From Balneola sp. MJW-20 (GTDB taxonomy: Bacteria > Bacteroidota > Rhodothermia > Balneolales > Balneolaceae), in contig NZ_JBFNXW010000002.1 of NCBI RefSeq assembly GCF_040811775.1, positions 124,001 through 188,000 of the forward strand: a DNA stretch of 64,000 bases. The letters are read 5' to 3'. Every line of letters starts with the position of its first letter. Position 1 is the stretch's first letter. The notes beneath the pieces are model-generated. The model ran no database searches, was not told the DNA's origin, and saw only the letters and a list, made by a program, of their open reading frames with translations. This document shows positions 63,291 to 64,000 of the stretch, in pieces. The translations under genes and the position numbers were made by a program.

Positions 63291-63364
63291 GCTGTTTGGC
63301 TGAAAGGATTCCATGCTTCTTCGTTAGTCTCTGACTTATATAACGAGACTGGCTTTTAAACCTG

Positions 63365-63420
63365 AAGACGTATTTTGCGCAAAGCGCAAAAGACCGGGGC
63401 GGCCTCGCTCTTCGGTCTTT
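63365..63420. repeat. TTTTGCGC/GCGCAAAA palindrome unit, inverted copy
   Basis: Perfect 8-bp stem with AAA loop (63373-63391) followed by AGACCGGGGCGGCC. Reverse complement of the unit at 52793-52833. Confidence 0.78.
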
Positions 63421-63461
63421 GCTGCCGTTCAGCCTAATTTATTGTTACTAAGCACTGTTTG

Positions 63462-64000
63462 TCATTTTACCAGAATAAGTTCCTCCTGCGGGTCGATCAG
63501 GTATTTGGCTCCGGTTTCGGTAATGACTGCCATCTCTTCCACGGAGATCGTTTTAAAAGTGCTGTCGCTCAGCGGCCAGCTATGAAACCCGTCAAAGGCG
63601 AAGACCATACCTTCCTTTAATAGTTTCTGGGCTGCCGGCCGGATCGATGGCGCCTGGGATCCCCCTAAATTGGGTCCCGTGTCATGGGCAACGTATCCTA
63701 CTGGGTGACCGGTGCTCCACATCACATATTCCGACTCATTTTGTTTCATGAGTTCGCGCTGGGCCGCATCCACATCTACTCCCCGCACCCCCGGTTTCAT
63801 CGCATTAAAAGCTGCCCGATTCCCATCGCGGGCTGATTCCCAATAGAACTGAATATCATCCGGGGCTTCTGTCTCACCTTCTTCGAGCACATAAGCAAAG
63901 CGCTGAATATCAGAAACCCAGCGGTCGTAGAGTTTGATGCCGAAATCGATCTGTATCACATCACCGGGCATGATGATCTTATCGGTGGCGTGGGAATGAC
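63462..64000 (-). CDS. M24-family metallopeptidase (Xaa-Pro type), 5' end outside window
   Basis: The frame is open to the window edge; codons beyond the internal ATG at 63971 read HSHATDKIIMPGDVI, continuing the M24 pattern, so the gene starts to the right of 64000. Metal ligands: Asp in 'IQIDFGI', Asp in 'VSDIQRFAY', His in 'STGHPVGYVAHDTGP' and Glu in 'SVEEMAVI'. Creatinase/prolidase-like aminopeptidase fold, at least 179 residues visible. Confidence 0.85.
   Translation of the reverse strand, partial: HSHATDKIIMPGDVIQIDFGIKLYDRWVSDIQRFAYVLEEGETEAPDDIQFYWESARDGNRAAFNAMKPGVRGVDVDAAQRELMKQNESEYVMWSTGHPVGYVAHDTGPNLGGSQAPSIRPAAQKLLKEGMVFAFDGFHSWPLSDSTFKTISVEEMAVITETGAKYLIDPQEELILVK

Overview
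The window looks like a chromosomal segment of a Balneolota/Bacteroidota-type bacterium. Evidence: a tandem array of DUF6090-type membrane proteins, a LytTR/LytS-type two-component pair, a DUF3078 protein, two secreted S9 peptidases, a ScyD/ScyE-type protein, few strong Shine-Dalgarno sites, and intergenic DNA full of short tandem repeats. No rRNA, tRNA or CRISPR array was recognised. The lineage is inferred from family content only.

Layout. (1) 1-6772: eight complete plus one partial DUF6090-type genes in tandem. Their first ~47 codons are nearly identical and their C-terminal parts differ. The spacers carry different heptanucleotide repeats. (2) 7045-8329: three small genes. (3) 8541-23236: an AT-rich, tightly overlapping nine-gene operon on the + strand: sspB (DUF4007), sspC (ATPase), sspD (PAPS-reductase/DndC type) and sspE (DUF262-DUF1524), then a NERD-UvrD helicase, a DEAH helicase, a GHKL ATPase, an unknown protein and a PLD-type nuclease. 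I read it as a single-strand phosphorothioation defence system with sspE and a second, sspFGH-like effector set. sspA is absent. (4) 26318-23348, convergent: zorA-zorB-HNH, a Zorya type II-like system. (5) 26577-36375: accessory DNA with a repeated promoter/RNA element (two copies), a KAP NTPase, a beta-flower repeat protein, a voltage-gated K+ channel, a WYL regulator, a DUF2779 nuclease-like protein, a GIY-YIG protein, a nucleotidase and an EEP-family protein. (6) 36511-47829: lipoproteins, a phosphatase, a ScyD/ScyE-type protein flanked by direct repeats, and six separate minus-strand genes for small secreted proteins and a metalloprotease. These six share a conserved upstream leader with a hairpin, although their proteins differ. 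(7) 47974-64000: the LytTR pair, a thioredoxin-like membrane protein, an esterase, an integral membrane protein, a two-gene unit of a degenerate RecQ-like protein with a membrane-anchored coiled coil, two S9 peptidases, a DUF3078 protein and a truncated M24 peptidase.

Most interesting: (a) a dyad GTGACA-N5-TGTCAC placed 7 bp before a TATATT-like box at four sites, one of them the sspB promoter and two in front of a short terminator-ended transcript unit; (b) the shared leader whose hairpin is retained although its sequence varies; (c) the DUF6090 array with a constant head and variable tail; (d) the RecQ-like protein that has lost its Walker A and DEAH residues and is translationally coupled to a tail-anchored coiled-coil partner; (e) the wide variety of heptamer tandem repeats in the intergenic DNA.
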